Positions 55,922-64,000 of a stretch of DNA of 64,000 bases are shown one piece after another. Below the pieces are notes generated by a model that worked only from the letters and a program-made list of their open reading frames with translations, ran no database searches and had not been told where the DNA came from. The stretch covers positions 36,774-100,773 of the forward strand of contig NZ_LUKF01000001.1 of NCBI RefSeq assembly GCF_001592755.1, read 5' to 3'. This DNA comes from Bdellovibrio bacteriovorus (GTDB lineage: Bacteria; Bdellovibrionota; Bdellovibrionia; Bdellovibrionales; Bdellovibrionaceae). The position numbers and the translations under genes are program-made. Every line of letters starts with the position of its first letter. Within the stretch, counting starts at the first letter, position 1.

Positions 55922-57265
55922 ATGAAGCTCAAAAAGTCCCTGGCAGCGTTCTGTCTACTGTTGCTCTCGCCTTTCAGCTCGCCCGCACAAAATAATCAAA
56001 ACACCATCAGTGATAAAGATATTGTCGATGCCTATCATTATTTTCTGGGCCGTCTGTTGGTGCTTCGTCAAGAGCATATCGACTTTAAAGACGGTGGATT
56101 TAAATGGAATGAAATCTATCATCGCGAACCCGGCGGTGTGGCCTGGGCCAATCCCAACTTAGACGTCGTTTACAGCGAAGCGTGGCTAGCACTAGATCCC
56201 AAAACCTGCGTTCTCGTGGATATTCCAAAAATCGAAAAAAGGTATTACACCTTCCAGGTTTTAAACAGCTGGGGCGAAACACTTTCCAACATCAACGAAA
56301 GGGCTTTCCCTCGGCATCCTTACGGAAAGTTTGCTTATTGTCAGGAAAATGCGGCGGTGAAAATCCCTACAGGCACCGAGCGCATCAATGTGGTCGGAAA
56401 TAAATTTCGTGTTCTGGCCAGAGTGGAGATCGGAAAAAACCAAAAAGAAGCCGTGAGACTTCAAAAGCAAATAAAAATTCGGCCGACTGCAACGGCACAG
56501 GTTGAAACGCCAGTACAGATCCCGCTCTTTTCAAACAAAGAGCTTCCGGGGGCTACGGCATTTGAAAAAGCAGATGCGATTCTACAAAGCGAACCAGATA
56601 TTAACGACAGCATGGTTCCTTTACAGGAAAAGACCCTGCTGATCAGCCGCAATCTGGGAGATGAAGCCTTTCGCGCAAGAACCGAAGAAGTTATTCGTAA
56701 AGAAGCCATTCCTTCTTTTTTGCGCGCTCTTTTGACGGAAGGAACACGCAAAAATGGCTGGGGCGCCACACCGCCTGCGGGAAAATATGGAAGTAATTAT
56801 CTTTGGCGCTCTCTCGTTAACTACGGGGGGATCTGGGCCAATACTTCAGATGAGGTTGTTTATTATCGTACAAACACCGACGGAACCAATACTCCTTTGA
56901 ATGGCAGCGAAACTTACACTATGACCTTTCCTGCGGATCAACTGCCAGAGACTTTGGCGAAGTTCTTTTGGTCCGTCATCGTCGTCGACGGTGAAAAGTT
57001 CATGGTCGTTCCGAACTCTTTGAAGAGATACCTAATAAACAATCAATCCAAGTTGCAGAAAAATAAAGACGGCTCTTTGACAATCGTCTTTGCGAACAAG
57101 CAACCCAAGAATTATCCGCAAGCCAACTGGCTTCCGACGCCTGACAAATCCAACTATCATCTGACATTTCGTTTTTACGGCCCGGAACTACCCGTCGTTA
57201 AAGGACAGTATTTCCCACCGCCCTTACAGAAAGTCACAACGTCACTTTCTAAAAACGAACTTTGA
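55922..57265 (+). CDS. Secreted DUF1254/DUF1214 protein
   Basis: A 447-residue protein with signal peptide (SLAAFCLLLLSPFSSPAQ). The N-terminal half carries the DUF1254 pattern (WANPNLDVVYSEAWLALDP, RYYTFQVLNSWGETLSNIN) and the C-terminal half the DUF1214 pattern (TPLNGSETYTMTFPADQLPE, FWSVIVVDGEKFMV, WLPTPDKSNYHLTFRFYGP). Function of the family is not known, although the proteins are common in bacteria and usually exported. AAGGAG-type sequence (acaaggagttgtt) lies before the ATG. Stand-alone gene with terminator. Confidence 0.9.
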   Translation: MKLKKSLAAFCLLLLSPFSSPAQNNQNTISDKDIVDAYHYFLGRLLVLRQEHIDFKDGGFKWNEIYHREPGGVAWANPNLDVVYSEAWLALDPKTCVLVDIPKIEKRYYTFQVLNSWGETLSNINERAFPRHPYGKFAYCQENAAVKIPTGTERINVVGNKFRVLARVEIGKNQKEAVRLQKQIKIRPTATAQVETPVQIPLFSNKELPGATAFEKADAILQSEPDINDSMVPLQEKTLLISRNLGDEAFRARTEEVIRKEAIPSFLRALLTEGTRKNGWGATPPAGKYGSNYLWRSLVNYGGIWANTSDEVVYYRTNTDGTNTPLNGSETYTMTFPADQLPETLAKFFWSVIVVDGEKFMVVPNSLKRYLINNQSKLQKNKDGSLTIVFANKQPKNYPQANWLPTPDKSNYHLTFRFYGPELPVVKGQYFPPPLQKVTTSLSKNEL

Positions 57266-57280
57266 ATTTCGGTTAATCAA

Positions 57281-57312
57281 AAAGGCAGATTTCTTAAATC
57301 TGCCTTCTTTTT
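57281..57312 (+). terminator. Rho-independent terminator
   Basis: A perfect 11-bp stem (aaggcagattt/aaatctgcctt, loop ctt) with a cttttt tail follows the DUF1254/1214 gene. Confidence 0.9.
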
Positions 57313-57424
57313 AATCATGGTGAGGATTTTCTCGAATTTTTATCGGGTCTAGTTCGTTAAAAGGCGGCATTTTTTTCCATTCCCCGTCCAGTTTTATGGT
57401 CCTGAAAGCCTTACCTGGCGCGGA

Positions 57425-57480
57425 TTTTTTGACAGTCCCGTCAAAAATACCCTAAGCTTAAAAAAGTACTGAAACAGTAC
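57425..57480 (+). promoter_or_regulatory. Promoter/operator region of the NtrC-type gene with two dyads
   Basis: An 8-bp inverted repeat (tttttgac-agtccc-gtcaaaaa, 57426-57447) contains a perfect -35 hexamer TTGACA (57429-57434); taagct, 18 bases on, may be the -10. A second, perfect dyad GTACTG-AAA-CAGTAC is at 57466-57480, near the expected transcript start. Both could be binding sites, for example for autoregulation. Confidence 0.45.
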
Positions 57481-57506
57481 AAGAACCCACCATGGAAGGA
57501 AGGTTC

Positions 57507-58910
57507 ATGCGAAGCCAAAGAGTCCTAATATTAGATGACGAGTCCTCCTTAAGAACCGCACTTTTTAGAGTGCTTGATCGCAAAGGCCTGAACGTCATCA
57601 CTGCCAACAAAATCGAAGAAGCCAAAGTTTTATGTCAGGGTGACACTCCTGTCGATTTAGCTATCGTTGATTTGAATCTTCCCGATGGCGATGGCATTGA
57701 ATTCATGACTCATCTTAAATCTCTAAGTCCAGCGACCGAAGTTATCATTCTAACAGGTCACGCAACGATTGAGTCTGCTATCCGTGCGACACAAAAAGGC
57801 GCCTTCCACTTTGTAACTAAGCCTTTCAATCTTGAAGAGCTGATGAGCTTGATTGAAAAAGCTCTGACTCACAAAAAGCTTCAACAGGAAAATCAGCAAC
57901 TTCGTTCGGAACTTAATAAGAAGTATAAATTCGATCAGATCGTCGGTAACTCAGATCAAATCCAAAATGTTTTGCGCTTGATTGAAAGAGTGGCCGATTC
58001 CGATTCGACAGTTCTGGTTACTGGTGAATCAGGAACAGGAAAAGAACTTATTGCCCGCGCTATTCACTACAACTCTCCTCGCGCGCAAGGCCCATTTATT
58101 CCAATTAACTGTGGCGCGATCCCTGCGGAGCTTCTGGAAAGTGAACTTTTCGGACATATTAAGGGAGCTTTTACGGGCGCTATTGCCAACCGCGTAGGTC
58201 GCTTTGAAATGGCTGACGGCGGAACGATCTTCTTAGACGAAATCGGAGATCTTGAACCTTCTTTGCAGGTGAAACTTCTTCGCGCGCTACAAGAGCGTAG
58301 TTTTGAACCGGTAGGCTCAACTAAAACTGTGACCGTGAATGTGCGCGTGATCGCGGCGACGAATATCAATCTTGAAGAGGCTGTCGACAATGGCCGCTTC
58401 CGTGAAGATCTTTTCTATCGTCTGAATGTCATTCCTTTGCCGGTTCCGGCTTTGCGTGAACGCAAAACCGACATTCCCTTGTTACTGAATCATTTCATGG
58501 AAATTTTTAATAAAAGCAAAGGCCGTGGTCTTTCGGGAATCACTCCCGATGCTTTAGATTGCCTTGTGAACTATGCTTGGCCTGGAAACATTCGTGAACT
58601 TGAGAATCTTGTCGAGCGCATGACGATTCTAAAAGGCCAAGGGCAGGTCGATATTTCAGATCTTCCGATCAAGTATAAGTCCGGCAAAACCGCTTCTGCG
58701 GAAGTCGGCGGTTTGGAAATCCCTGACGCAGGAATGGATTTCAACTCTGCGGTGGATGCTTACGAAAATGCTTTGATCCTAAAAGCTTTGGAAAAGACAG
58801 GCTGGAACCGAAACCAGGCGGCCGCTCTTTTAAGACTGAATCGAACGACTTTGGTGGAGAAGATCAAAAAGAAAGGTCTTATTCCTCCCAACGAAATCAC
58901 ACCGACATAA
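57507..58910 (+). CDS. NtrC-family sigma-54-dependent response regulator
   Basis: A transcription activator of 467 residues from the ATG at 57507 (GGAAGG precedes; 57492 is a longer alternative). Receiver domain (1-120; phospho-Asp in LAIVDLNLPDGDG), AAA+ domain (about 140-380) with Walker A GESGTGKELIARAI, a full GAFTGA loop (ELFGHIKGAFTGAIANRVGR), Walker B GGTIFLDEIGD and RFREDLFYRLNVIPL, and a C-terminal Fis-type helix-turn-helix (NRNQAAALLRLNRTTLVEKI). It may activate the sigma-54-type promoter seen before the flagellar operon, but no kinase is next to it and the regulon is unknown. Confidence 0.93.
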   Translation: MRSQRVLILDDESSLRTALFRVLDRKGLNVITANKIEEAKVLCQGDTPVDLAIVDLNLPDGDGIEFMTHLKSLSPATEVIILTGHATIESAIRATQKGAFHFVTKPFNLEELMSLIEKALTHKKLQQENQQLRSELNKKYKFDQIVGNSDQIQNVLRLIERVADSDSTVLVTGESGTGKELIARAIHYNSPRAQGPFIPINCGAIPAELLESELFGHIKGAFTGAIANRVGRFEMADGGTIFLDEIGDLEPSLQVKLLRALQERSFEPVGSTKTVTVNVRVIAATNINLEEAVDNGRFREDLFYRLNVIPLPVPALRERKTDIPLLLNHFMEIFNKSKGRGLSGITPDALDCLVNYAWPGNIRELENLVERMTILKGQGQVDISDLPIKYKSGKTASAEVGGLEIPDAGMDFNSAVDAYENALILKALEKTGWNRNQAAALLRLNRTTLVEKIKKKGLIPPNEITPT

Positions 58911-58918
58911 TTTAAGAA

Positions 58919-58950
58919 GAAAGCCCGCCAACAGCGGGCTTTCTTGTTTG
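58919..58950 (+). terminator. Rho-independent terminator
   Basis: A 9-bp stem (aaagcccgc/gcgggcttt, loop caaca) with a moderate T tail (cttgtttg) ends the NtrC-type gene. Confidence 0.8.
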
Positions 58951-58983
58951 GGCTGAACTGCGTCCCTCACTACGATTGAAACT

Positions 58984-59400
58984 TTATTCTTTAATTAAAA
59001 CTTTATTATTCACAGAGTTAATTCCTTCGACAGCCATCACTTTTTGACGAATAGATTCTTTTTCTTCAGGTGAAGCCGCCTGCCCCTGCAACGTCGCCCG
59101 TCCATTTTGAACACGAATGTTCACATTGCGAGCTTCGGATGATAATGAAGTATCGCGTTGCAAGCTACGACGAGCCATCGCTTGAATTTCAGAATCTGAT
59201 TTGGCAGGTGCGTTCATCGCCGTGTCACCAGCAGGCATGGATGTCGCAGTGCTTGTTGCTTCACTATCAACTCCTGTTGGCGCCGATTCATACATTGAAT
59301 CACGGTCATAAGAATGTTTCGCCTTATCATCGGAAGTGTCCGCGAACGAAGTGCCACCTAAAACAGTCAGAGCTAATAATGTCACAAGTTGCGTTTTCAT
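58984..59400 (-). CDS. Secreted BON-domain protein
   Basis: A 138-residue protein with a signal peptide (VTLLALTVLGGTSFA) and one C-terminal BON domain (about 70-138; RSLQRDTSLSSEARNVNIRV, GRATLQGQAASPEEKESI, INSVNNKVLIKE). The Ser/Thr/Ala-rich middle is a linker. BON proteins (OsmY type) reside in the periplasm and are linked to osmotic or membrane stress. A strong AGGAGG lies before the ATG. Stand-alone gene; the upstream 234-base gap holds no gene I can support. Confidence 0.88.
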   Translation of the reverse strand: MKTQLVTLLALTVLGGTSFADTSDDKAKHSYDRDSMYESAPTGVDSEATSTATSMPAGDTAMNAPAKSDSEIQAMARRSLQRDTSLSSEARNVNIRVQNGRATLQGQAASPEEKESIRQKVMAVEGINSVNNKVLIKE

Positions 59401-59634
59401 TAGATCCTCCTCGTTGTTCTTCTTTTAACAACTTCATTGTAAACCCCTGTCGCGCATTACACAAAAAATCAGCAAAACTTGTGGGCTGCCACTTGGCGAA
59501 AGAGCGAATCATTTCAGCGTGGAAAAGAAAAAGGATCTGGCCCCGATTCGGACAGCGCCAATTCTCATGTTCTATTGTGATTGTTTTCAAAAGACCTGGG
59601 CCTTTGCAGAAGGCTTTAGCACGAGGAGATCTTT

Positions 59635-60129
59635 ATGAAAAAACTCATTTTTGTTCTGTTCTTTTTTAATGTGGGAAATTCTTTTGCATCGGTTCCGTTA
59701 GAACTTCCGCTCTCGCTGCAAAACTTGAAAATGGAATGCGCCCGAACCGAGGAAGACTTTCCTGATTTTGCCTGTTTGAAATTCGAGTTCTTCCAAAGCA
59801 GTCCCGAACGTCTTCAACTGGATCTTCAGGAATTGATTGAAACTAATGAATACAACCTGCAAAGAACAAGTTCATCGAAAATGCTAGCTACTTTAATGAG
59901 TTCCATGGATGCGCAAATTTATCGCTATCAAAGAATCGAACACCGAGAAACTTTGCGCCGCTTAAAAACAAAAAATCACTGGGAGCTTTTGAAGGTCAAA
60001 AAAGATTTAGAAAGTTTTATGTGGGATCCACATACTTACTGGTATCCCAGCGTGAATGCGATGAGTTTTATTGCGGTGGATCCCCGCCGGCACGTGATCG
60101 CCGTGATTTCTCACGGCGAAAGAAACTAG
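59635..60129 (+). CDS. Small secreted protein of unknown function
   Basis: A 164-residue protein with a signal peptide (KKLIFVLFFFNVGNSFA). Mature part: two cysteines near the start (MECARTEED and FACLKFEFF) that may pair, then a helical region (EIGP-free; QLDLQELIETNEYNL, HRETLRRLKTKNHWELL) and a C-terminal strand-like end (AMSFIAVDPRRHVIAVIS). No family recognised. GAGGAGAT precedes the ATG. Its end is 4 bases from the convergent ureohydrolase gene. Confidence 0.78.
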   Translation: MKKLIFVLFFFNVGNSFASVPLELPLSLQNLKMECARTEEDFPDFACLKFEFFQSSPERLQLDLQELIETNEYNLQRTSSSKMLATLMSSMDAQIYRYQRIEHRETLRRLKTKNHWELLKVKKDLESFMWDPHTYWYPSVNAMSFIAVDPRRHVIAVISHGERN

Positions 60130-60133
60130 TTAA

Positions 60134-61069
60134 TTATTTCTTCTTCGGGAAAAGATGCAGCATCTCAAACAAGGCATCCATTCCTGCCAAAGCCGTAATA
60201 TCACTGTGATCAAACGGAGGAGAAATCTCAACAACATCCCCGCCCACAAGGTTCGGAATCTTTAAGGCGCGGAAAATGCGTTGTACTTCATAAGTCGTCA
60301 AACCACCAGGGACTGGAGTTCCAGTTCCTGGGGCGCAGCTAGGATCCAAGTTGTCGATGTCATAGCTGATATAAGTCGGTGTATCATCAAATACCGGAAG
60401 CGTGCGCAGGAATTCGTTTAAAGGTTGATTGCGAACATCGTCAACCGTGACCACGCGAATGCCGTGGGCGCGCACAAAATTCAAATCATCTCCGCCGGCC
60501 AAGGGTCCGCGAATTCCGATTTGCACCATTTTCTTAGGATCTACCAGTCCTTCTTCGACAGCATGGCGAGCAAAAGCCCCATGATGGTATTCACAACCCC
60601 AAGCCGCAGGATAAGTATCCAAATGAGCATCGAAGTGAACGAAAGCCAAAGGCTTGCCATATTTTTTTCGCAGGGCCCGTAAGACCGGAAGCGTGGTTGA
60701 GTGGTCACCACCGACAGCTAAAAAGCGCTTACCGTGATTTAAAATTTCAGTCACAAATTTTTCGATGCGCTCATATGTCTGACCTTGGTCAATAGGCACT
60801 GTCGGGCAATCGCCAATATCAGCAACTTTTAAATTCTCAAAAAAGTTTTCCGCACGGGTCATATGGAAACCACGTCCCAGGGCTGAAACTTCGCGCAATT
60901 TTGTTGGCGCAAAGCGTGCTCCCGGTCGATAAGAAACGCCACCGTCGTAAGGTATGCCAAAGATTCCGACTTCATAGTCGGCGTCTAATGAAACGTAGGG
61001 CAACCGGAAGAAGGTCTTGATCGCAGAAAAACGGGGAAACTCACGTCCGCTTAACGGTTTGTATTCCAT
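60134..61069 (-). CDS. speB: Ureohydrolase family protein (agmatinase-like)
   Basis: A binuclear-manganese enzyme that hydrolyses a guanidino group to release urea. The 311-residue protein holds all metal-ligand motifs: VGGDHSTTLP, FVHFDAHLDTYP and YISYDIDNLDPSCAPGTGTP. Agmatinase (agmatine to putrescine) is the most common activity for this length and pattern; guanidinobutyrase, guanidinopropionase or formimidoylglutamase-type activity is not excluded. Stand-alone gene, divergent from mutY with 38 bases between. Confidence 0.85.
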   Translation of the reverse strand: MEYKPLSGREFPRFSAIKTFFRLPYVSLDADYEVGIFGIPYDGGVSYRPGARFAPTKLREVSALGRGFHMTRAENFFENLKVADIGDCPTVPIDQGQTYERIEKFVTEILNHGKRFLAVGGDHSTTLPVLRALRKKYGKPLAFVHFDAHLDTYPAAWGCEYHHGAFARHAVEEGLVDPKKMVQIGIRGPLAGGDDLNFVRAHGIRVVTVDDVRNQPLNEFLRTLPVFDDTPTYISYDIDNLDPSCAPGTGTPVPGGLTTYEVQRIFRALKIPNLVGGDVVEISPPFDHSDITALAGMDALFEMLHLFPKKK

Positions 61070-61107
61070 ATTGACTCCTCAAATACCGTACGACTACATT
61101 ACCGCGG

Positions 61108-62091
61108 ATGAGCTCAAATTACGACTATAAACTCGACCACAAGCAACTTACGCAATGGTACAAAAAGAACCTGCGCGCCCTTCCCTGGAGAGAGAACAAA
61201 GACCCTTATCGTATTTGGCTTTCAGAAGTTATGTTGCAACAAACAACCGTTGTTGCGGTCATTCCTTATTTCGAAAAATTTCTTAAAAAATTTCCCACCG
61301 TGCAGGACTTGGCGAATGCTCCGGAAAATGAAGTGCTAGAAGCTTGGGCCGGTTTAGGTTATTACTCTCGTGCCCGCAATCTCCACAAAGCCGCTAAAGC
61401 TTTGGCCGAAAAAGGTTTTCCCAAAACAGCCGCAGAGCTTTTAGAACTTCCCGGTTTTGGTTCCTATACCTCCCGCGCCGTGGCTAGCATCGCCTTTGGA
61501 GAAAAAGTCGGTGTCCTGGATGGAAACGTCATCCGCGTCCTTTCACGTCGTTATGGATTGAAGTTAGAATGGTGGAATAACAAAGGCCGCGAGATTTTAC
61601 AGAAGATCTCAGACGAGCTCTCGTTGTTGGGAAATGCCGATGTGGTAAACCAAGGTCTTATGGAACTCGGTGCGACCGTCTGTACACCGCAAAAAGTAAC
61701 TTGCATGTTATGTCCGTGGGTGAATACGTGTGTGTCGCGTGAAAAAAATCTGGTTGAGAAATTACCTCTAAAAAAACCACGCAAAGAAAGCGAAGTCTGG
61801 GTCTGGAAGCCGTTTGTCGCGATCAAAGACCGGAAGGTCGCCTTGGTGAAAAATGATTATGCTCCGTTCTTGAAAGGTCAGATGATTTTTCCTGGAGAAA
61901 TCGCCATGGAAAAAAACAAGCCCAAGGACTATGATGTCAAACACAACATCACACATCATGATATCTTTATTCAGATTCATTCGAAAAAATCCGTTAGTGG
62001 TAAGAACGTCGAATGGGTAGAGCTTAAAGAATTGAAGAAGGTCAATCCTTCTTCTCTGTTACAGAAAGTGCTGCATAAGGTTGATATATGA
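61108..62091 (+). CDS. mutY: A/G-specific adenine DNA glycosylase MutY
   Basis: Removes adenine paired with 8-oxoguanine. The 327-residue protein has the catalytic Glu in WLSEVMLQQTTV, the helix-hairpin-helix LELPGFGSYTSRAVAS followed by the catalytic Asp in VLDGNVIRVLSRR, and the [4Fe-4S] cysteines (C-x6-C-x2-C-x5-C; TVCTPQKVTCMLCPWVNTC). The C-terminal NUDIX-like domain that recognises 8-oxoG is present but short (about 230-327). It overlaps the next gene by 4 bases. Confidence 0.93.
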   Translation: MSSNYDYKLDHKQLTQWYKKNLRALPWRENKDPYRIWLSEVMLQQTTVVAVIPYFEKFLKKFPTVQDLANAPENEVLEAWAGLGYYSRARNLHKAAKALAEKGFPKTAAELLELPGFGSYTSRAVASIAFGEKVGVLDGNVIRVLSRRYGLKLEWWNNKGREILQKISDELSLLGNADVVNQGLMELGATVCTPQKVTCMLCPWVNTCVSREKNLVEKLPLKKPRKESEVWVWKPFVAIKDRKVALVKNDYAPFLKGQMIFPGEIAMEKNKPKDYDVKHNITHHDIFIQIHSKKSVSGKNVEWVELKELKKVNPSSLLQKVLHKVDI

Positions 62092-63113
62092 AGTGGATCC
62101 AGTGGAAAGTTGCAGGTGTATTTTTTCTTCTTTCGGCCTGCACACACTTGAGCGTCACCAAGGACGTATTAACTTCTGACTTTTTACTTACTAAAAACAC
62201 AAAACAAATCACCTTCCTGGGTGATAACGATCATCCCCGCTTTTCCGAAGATGGAAAGCGTTTGATCTATAGCAGTCGTTCCCGCGCATCTCACAAAGGT
62301 TGGCAAGTGTACGAGATGGACCTTGAAAACAACAAGGAACGTCGGGTGACCTTCTCTGATGGCGATGCCTTCGATGCCATCTATATCTCTAAATCTGAAA
62401 TTCTTTATGCGTCGACAACAGATGAAATTAAAGAAAGTCCGTTGCTAAATAAAAACTTCGACAAAGAGTTTCCCCCTTCAGACCTTTACATGAGTGATCT
62501 GTATGGGACAAACATTCTGCGCGTGACTCAACAGCCGGGCTTCGATGCTCAGCCATTTTTTGTTTCTCACGCGACAAGACCCTCTATATTTTTTACTTCG
62601 CGACGTGGAGAGCTCTCAGGGATTTATCGCTTGGACTTAAAGAAAGTTCCGGTCAGTTTGATCTCTGCAGAAAAAGAAAAGGAAAAGCGGTTCCCCGCAA
62701 TCACTCCCGACCGTTCGCAAGTGGCGTGGGCGGAAAAGAATTTGAAAACGGGCGAAGAAAGCTTGGTCCTTTATAATCTGAAAACAAAAATTCCTTTTAT
62801 GTTGAAATCCAACGAAGGAAATTACCGCGATCTGTTCTTCTCGCCTCGCAATCCCCAACGTCTTTTTTATAGCATTTTACGTAAAGGCGAAAAGCGTTAC
62901 CAAATCGAGGTCTATGACATCGACAAGCAGTGCACGCAGGTGGTTTTTAAAGGCAATGACTCGTTGTCTTCACCGGCTATTTCGAATGAAGAAACTGAAC
63001 GCGTCGCCTTCTCGCGCCTATTCCAGGATAAGAAACAAATTTACATTGTGAATCTTCCAGTTGATTTAGGCCCTTGCCTTGAACCGGCCGCCCAAGCTAC
63101 TCTTAAGAAGTGA
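62088..63113 (+). CDS. TolB-like/PD40 beta-propeller lipoprotein
   Basis: A 341-residue protein with signal peptide and lipobox (FFLLSACTHL, Cys18). It consists of WD40-like PD40 repeats (DNDHPRFSEDGKRLIYSSRS, GFDAQPFFVSHATRPSIFFT, FPAITPDRSQVAWAEKN, SSPAISNEETERVAFSRL), which should fold into a beta propeller as in TolB. It may bind a protein partner at the envelope. It is linked by overlap to mutY and to the next small gene, an odd combination that probably reflects shared transcription rather than shared function. Confidence 0.85.
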   Translation: MKWIQWKVAGVFFLLSACTHLSVTKDVLTSDFLLTKNTKQITFLGDNDHPRFSEDGKRLIYSSRSRASHKGWQVYEMDLENNKERRVTFSDGDAFDAIYISKSEILYASTTDEIKESPLLNKNFDKEFPPSDLYMSDLYGTNILRVTQQPGFDAQPFFVSHATRPSIFFTSRRGELSGIYRLDLKKVPVSLISAEKEKEKRFPAITPDRSQVAWAEKNLKTGEESLVLYNLKTKIPFMLKSNEGNYRDLFFSPRNPQRLFYSILRKGEKRYQIEVYDIDKQCTQVVFKGNDSLSSPAISNEETERVAFSRLFQDKKQIYIVNLPVDLGPCLEPAAQATLKK

Positions 63114-63667
63114 AATCCTTAGTCGCCTTTATTACATTCTGTTCCTCAGTAACGTTGGCAGCGCCGCATCCGGCGACGAGTTCGTCTGCGTTCACCGCCC
63201 CCGAAAAAGGCCTCTATTTTCTGCACAAAGGTTTCACTTTAAAAACGGAAGGAACGAACTGGGTTCCGGTAGCAAACAGTGAGGAAAGTCTTTTAGACAC
63301 CGTTCGTTTTGCTCCGCGCGACAATCAGACAGAAGGCAGTCTTAGTATTCGTACTGATAAAGTCGCAAAAAATGCCTCGCTAGAGCTTTATACACGCAAA
63401 TGGATGCGTGATTACCCGAACTATGGCTTTGAGGTGATTTCAGCGAAGAACTTCACTTTGAATGGCAGTCCTGCTTTGGTTGTGGATATGCTTTCAAGAT
63501 CTAAGAATAAACAAATTCGCCAAGTCGTTTTAAAGAACGAAGACCGCGTCGCGATCATGACTTGTCTTGATGATAAGGCTCGCTTCACAAAAGCTCTGCA
63601 AAGCTGCAATCAAATCATGAAAACTTTTGCGTGGACGCCCCCTGAGACGATGCCCGCGAAGCGGTAG
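63110..63667 (+). CDS. Secreted protein of unknown function
   Basis: A 185-residue protein starting at a GTG inside the stop of the preceding gene (GTGA). Signal peptide (KSLVAFITFCSSVTLAAP). The mature part (about 35-180) is strand-rich: GLYFLHKGFTLKTEGTNWVP, TVRFAPRDNQTEGSLSIRTD, NYGFEVISAKNFTLNGSPAL, VVDMLSRSKNKQIRQVVLKN, and two late cysteines (TCLDDKARF, SCNQIMKTF). It resembles small periplasmic proteins that share a fold with PsbP-like or DcrB-type domains, which is a weak guess. Confidence 0.78.
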   Translation: MKSLVAFITFCSSVTLAAPHPATSSSAFTAPEKGLYFLHKGFTLKTEGTNWVPVANSEESLLDTVRFAPRDNQTEGSLSIRTDKVAKNASLELYTRKWMRDYPNYGFEVISAKNFTLNGSPALVVDMLSRSKNKQIRQVVLKNEDRVAIMTCLDDKARFTKALQSCNQIMKTFAWTPPETMPAKR

Positions 63668-63689
63668 CTTTATGTGCTTCCACTGACAA

Positions 63690-63718
63690 AAAAAAGAGCC
63701 AAGACAACTTGGCTCTTT
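63690..63718 (-). terminator. Terminator, stronger on the minus strand
   Basis: An 11-bp stem (aaagagccaag/cttggctcttt, loop acaa) has nine T behind it on the minus strand and only three on the plus strand. It lies between two convergent genes and fits as the end of the peptidase gene at 63746. Confidence 0.85.
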
Positions 63719-63745
63719 AAAGGAAATAACAATTTATAGCGGAAA

Positions 63746-64000
63746 CTAGTTACAGCTTTTACCCCACGTGTTGGCCGTTTTATCACCTACACCAATGTGT
63801 AAAGAAGCACTTCCGTAGTGACCGATCGCGCGCAATCTTTTCTTTGCTCTCATTTTACAAAGCTCACGGAAAGCACGGTCCGCCTCGCTATTACTTGCAA
63901 AGCGCACGTCAATAGAAGTTCCGTAAGGATGACGACCTTTTGCTCCGCCTACGTTTTTATTGTAAGGCTCGGGTCTCCACCAGTTATAGATATGGCTGAT
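63746..64000 (-). CDS. Peptidase M15-like protein, 3' end (cut by the window edge)
   Basis: The last 84 codons of a gene that continues beyond the window. The visible part reads ...GGAKGRHPYGTSIDVRFASN... and ends ...SASLHIGVGDKTANTWGKSCN. The H-x6-D spacing in RHPYGTSIDVRF and the downstream LHIGVG fit the zinc ligands of M15-type (VanY/D-Ala-D-Ala carboxypeptidase or endopeptidase) proteins that cut peptidoglycan. Two cysteines (ELCKM and KSCN) may form a disulfide, which would suit an exported enzyme. The start and any signal peptide lie outside. Confidence 0.75.
   Translation of the reverse strand: MSHIYNWWRPEPYNKNVGGAKGRHPYGTSIDVRFASNSEADRAFRELCKMRAKKRLRAIGHYGSASLHIGVGDKTANTWGKSCN

Noticed and set aside
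59070-59669. 199-codon plus-strand frame antisense to the BON gene
   Set aside because: It covers the BON coding sequence and its promoter, has no signal or domain, and overlaps the better-supported gene at 59635.

Overview
The window looks like chromosomal DNA of a Gram-negative, flagellated bacterium of the Bdellovibrionota, most probably Bdellovibrio or a close relative. The reasons are indirect: a deltaproteobacterial-style fliE/F/G/H/I/J–motE-like–fliK–flgD–flgE operon, many lipoproteins and two-component proteins, a Mla-type lipid transporter, TrmFO plus DciA, and very tight gene packing with start/stop overlaps. I could not search a database, so the genus is an inference.

Layout. 1-385: a modular inverted-repeat element, then pfkA. 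1479-5953 (+): a complete branched-chain amino-acid ABC transporter (livJHMGF). 5950-14385 (-): a signalling operon made of a giant cytoplasmic hybrid kinase with a HAMP array, a second hybrid kinase, a small winged-helix protein and two small membrane proteins. 14728-17580: a small secreted protein, a 51-residue membrane peptide, and an OmpR-type response regulator/sensor kinase pair. 17861-33970 (-): a 16-kb flagellar operon, apparently starting at a sigma-54-type promoter with a TPR protein and a regulator that lacks the GAFTGA loop, then flgB-flgC-fliE-fliF-fliG-fliH-fliI-fliJ-motE-like-fliK-flgD-(flagellar operon protein)-flgE and a terminator. 34185-37019 (+): a lipoprotein plus a MlaE/F/D-type transporter. 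37105-42268 (+): a histone-like basic protein, then a secreted trypsin-like protease, a predicted outer-membrane protein and a large lipoprotein. 42270-49946: dciA, trmFO, tdk, a long RNA-like hairpin, mltF, glmS and glmU. 50004-58910 (+): an M14 carboxypeptidase, a HAD hydrolase, a phosphorelay cluster (soluble kinase, CHASE3 hybrid kinase with HPt, single-domain receiver), a DUF1254/DUF1214 protein and an NtrC-type regulator. 58984-64000: BON-domain protein, small secreted proteins, ureohydrolase, MutY, a PD40/TolB-like lipoprotein and a cut-off M15-type peptidase.

The most notable items are: (1) an array of exactly eleven 276-bp (92-residue) HAMP units without a single indel; (2) a sigma-54-family regulator heading the flagellar operon whose AAA+ domain has lost the roughly 30-residue stretch containing GAFTGA; (3) a near-consensus sigma-54 promoter that lies inside the longest reading frame of the first flagellar-operon gene and so moves its start to a TTG codon; (4) a 154-nt hairpin at 44867-45020 with 45 of 51 positions paired in register and mostly G·A mismatches, which looks like an unassigned structured RNA; (5) two copies of a modular repeat that share two inner motifs in the same order but have different inverted-repeat arms; (6) a 51-residue membrane protein gene and an edge-truncated peptidase gene that ordinary length cut-offs miss.
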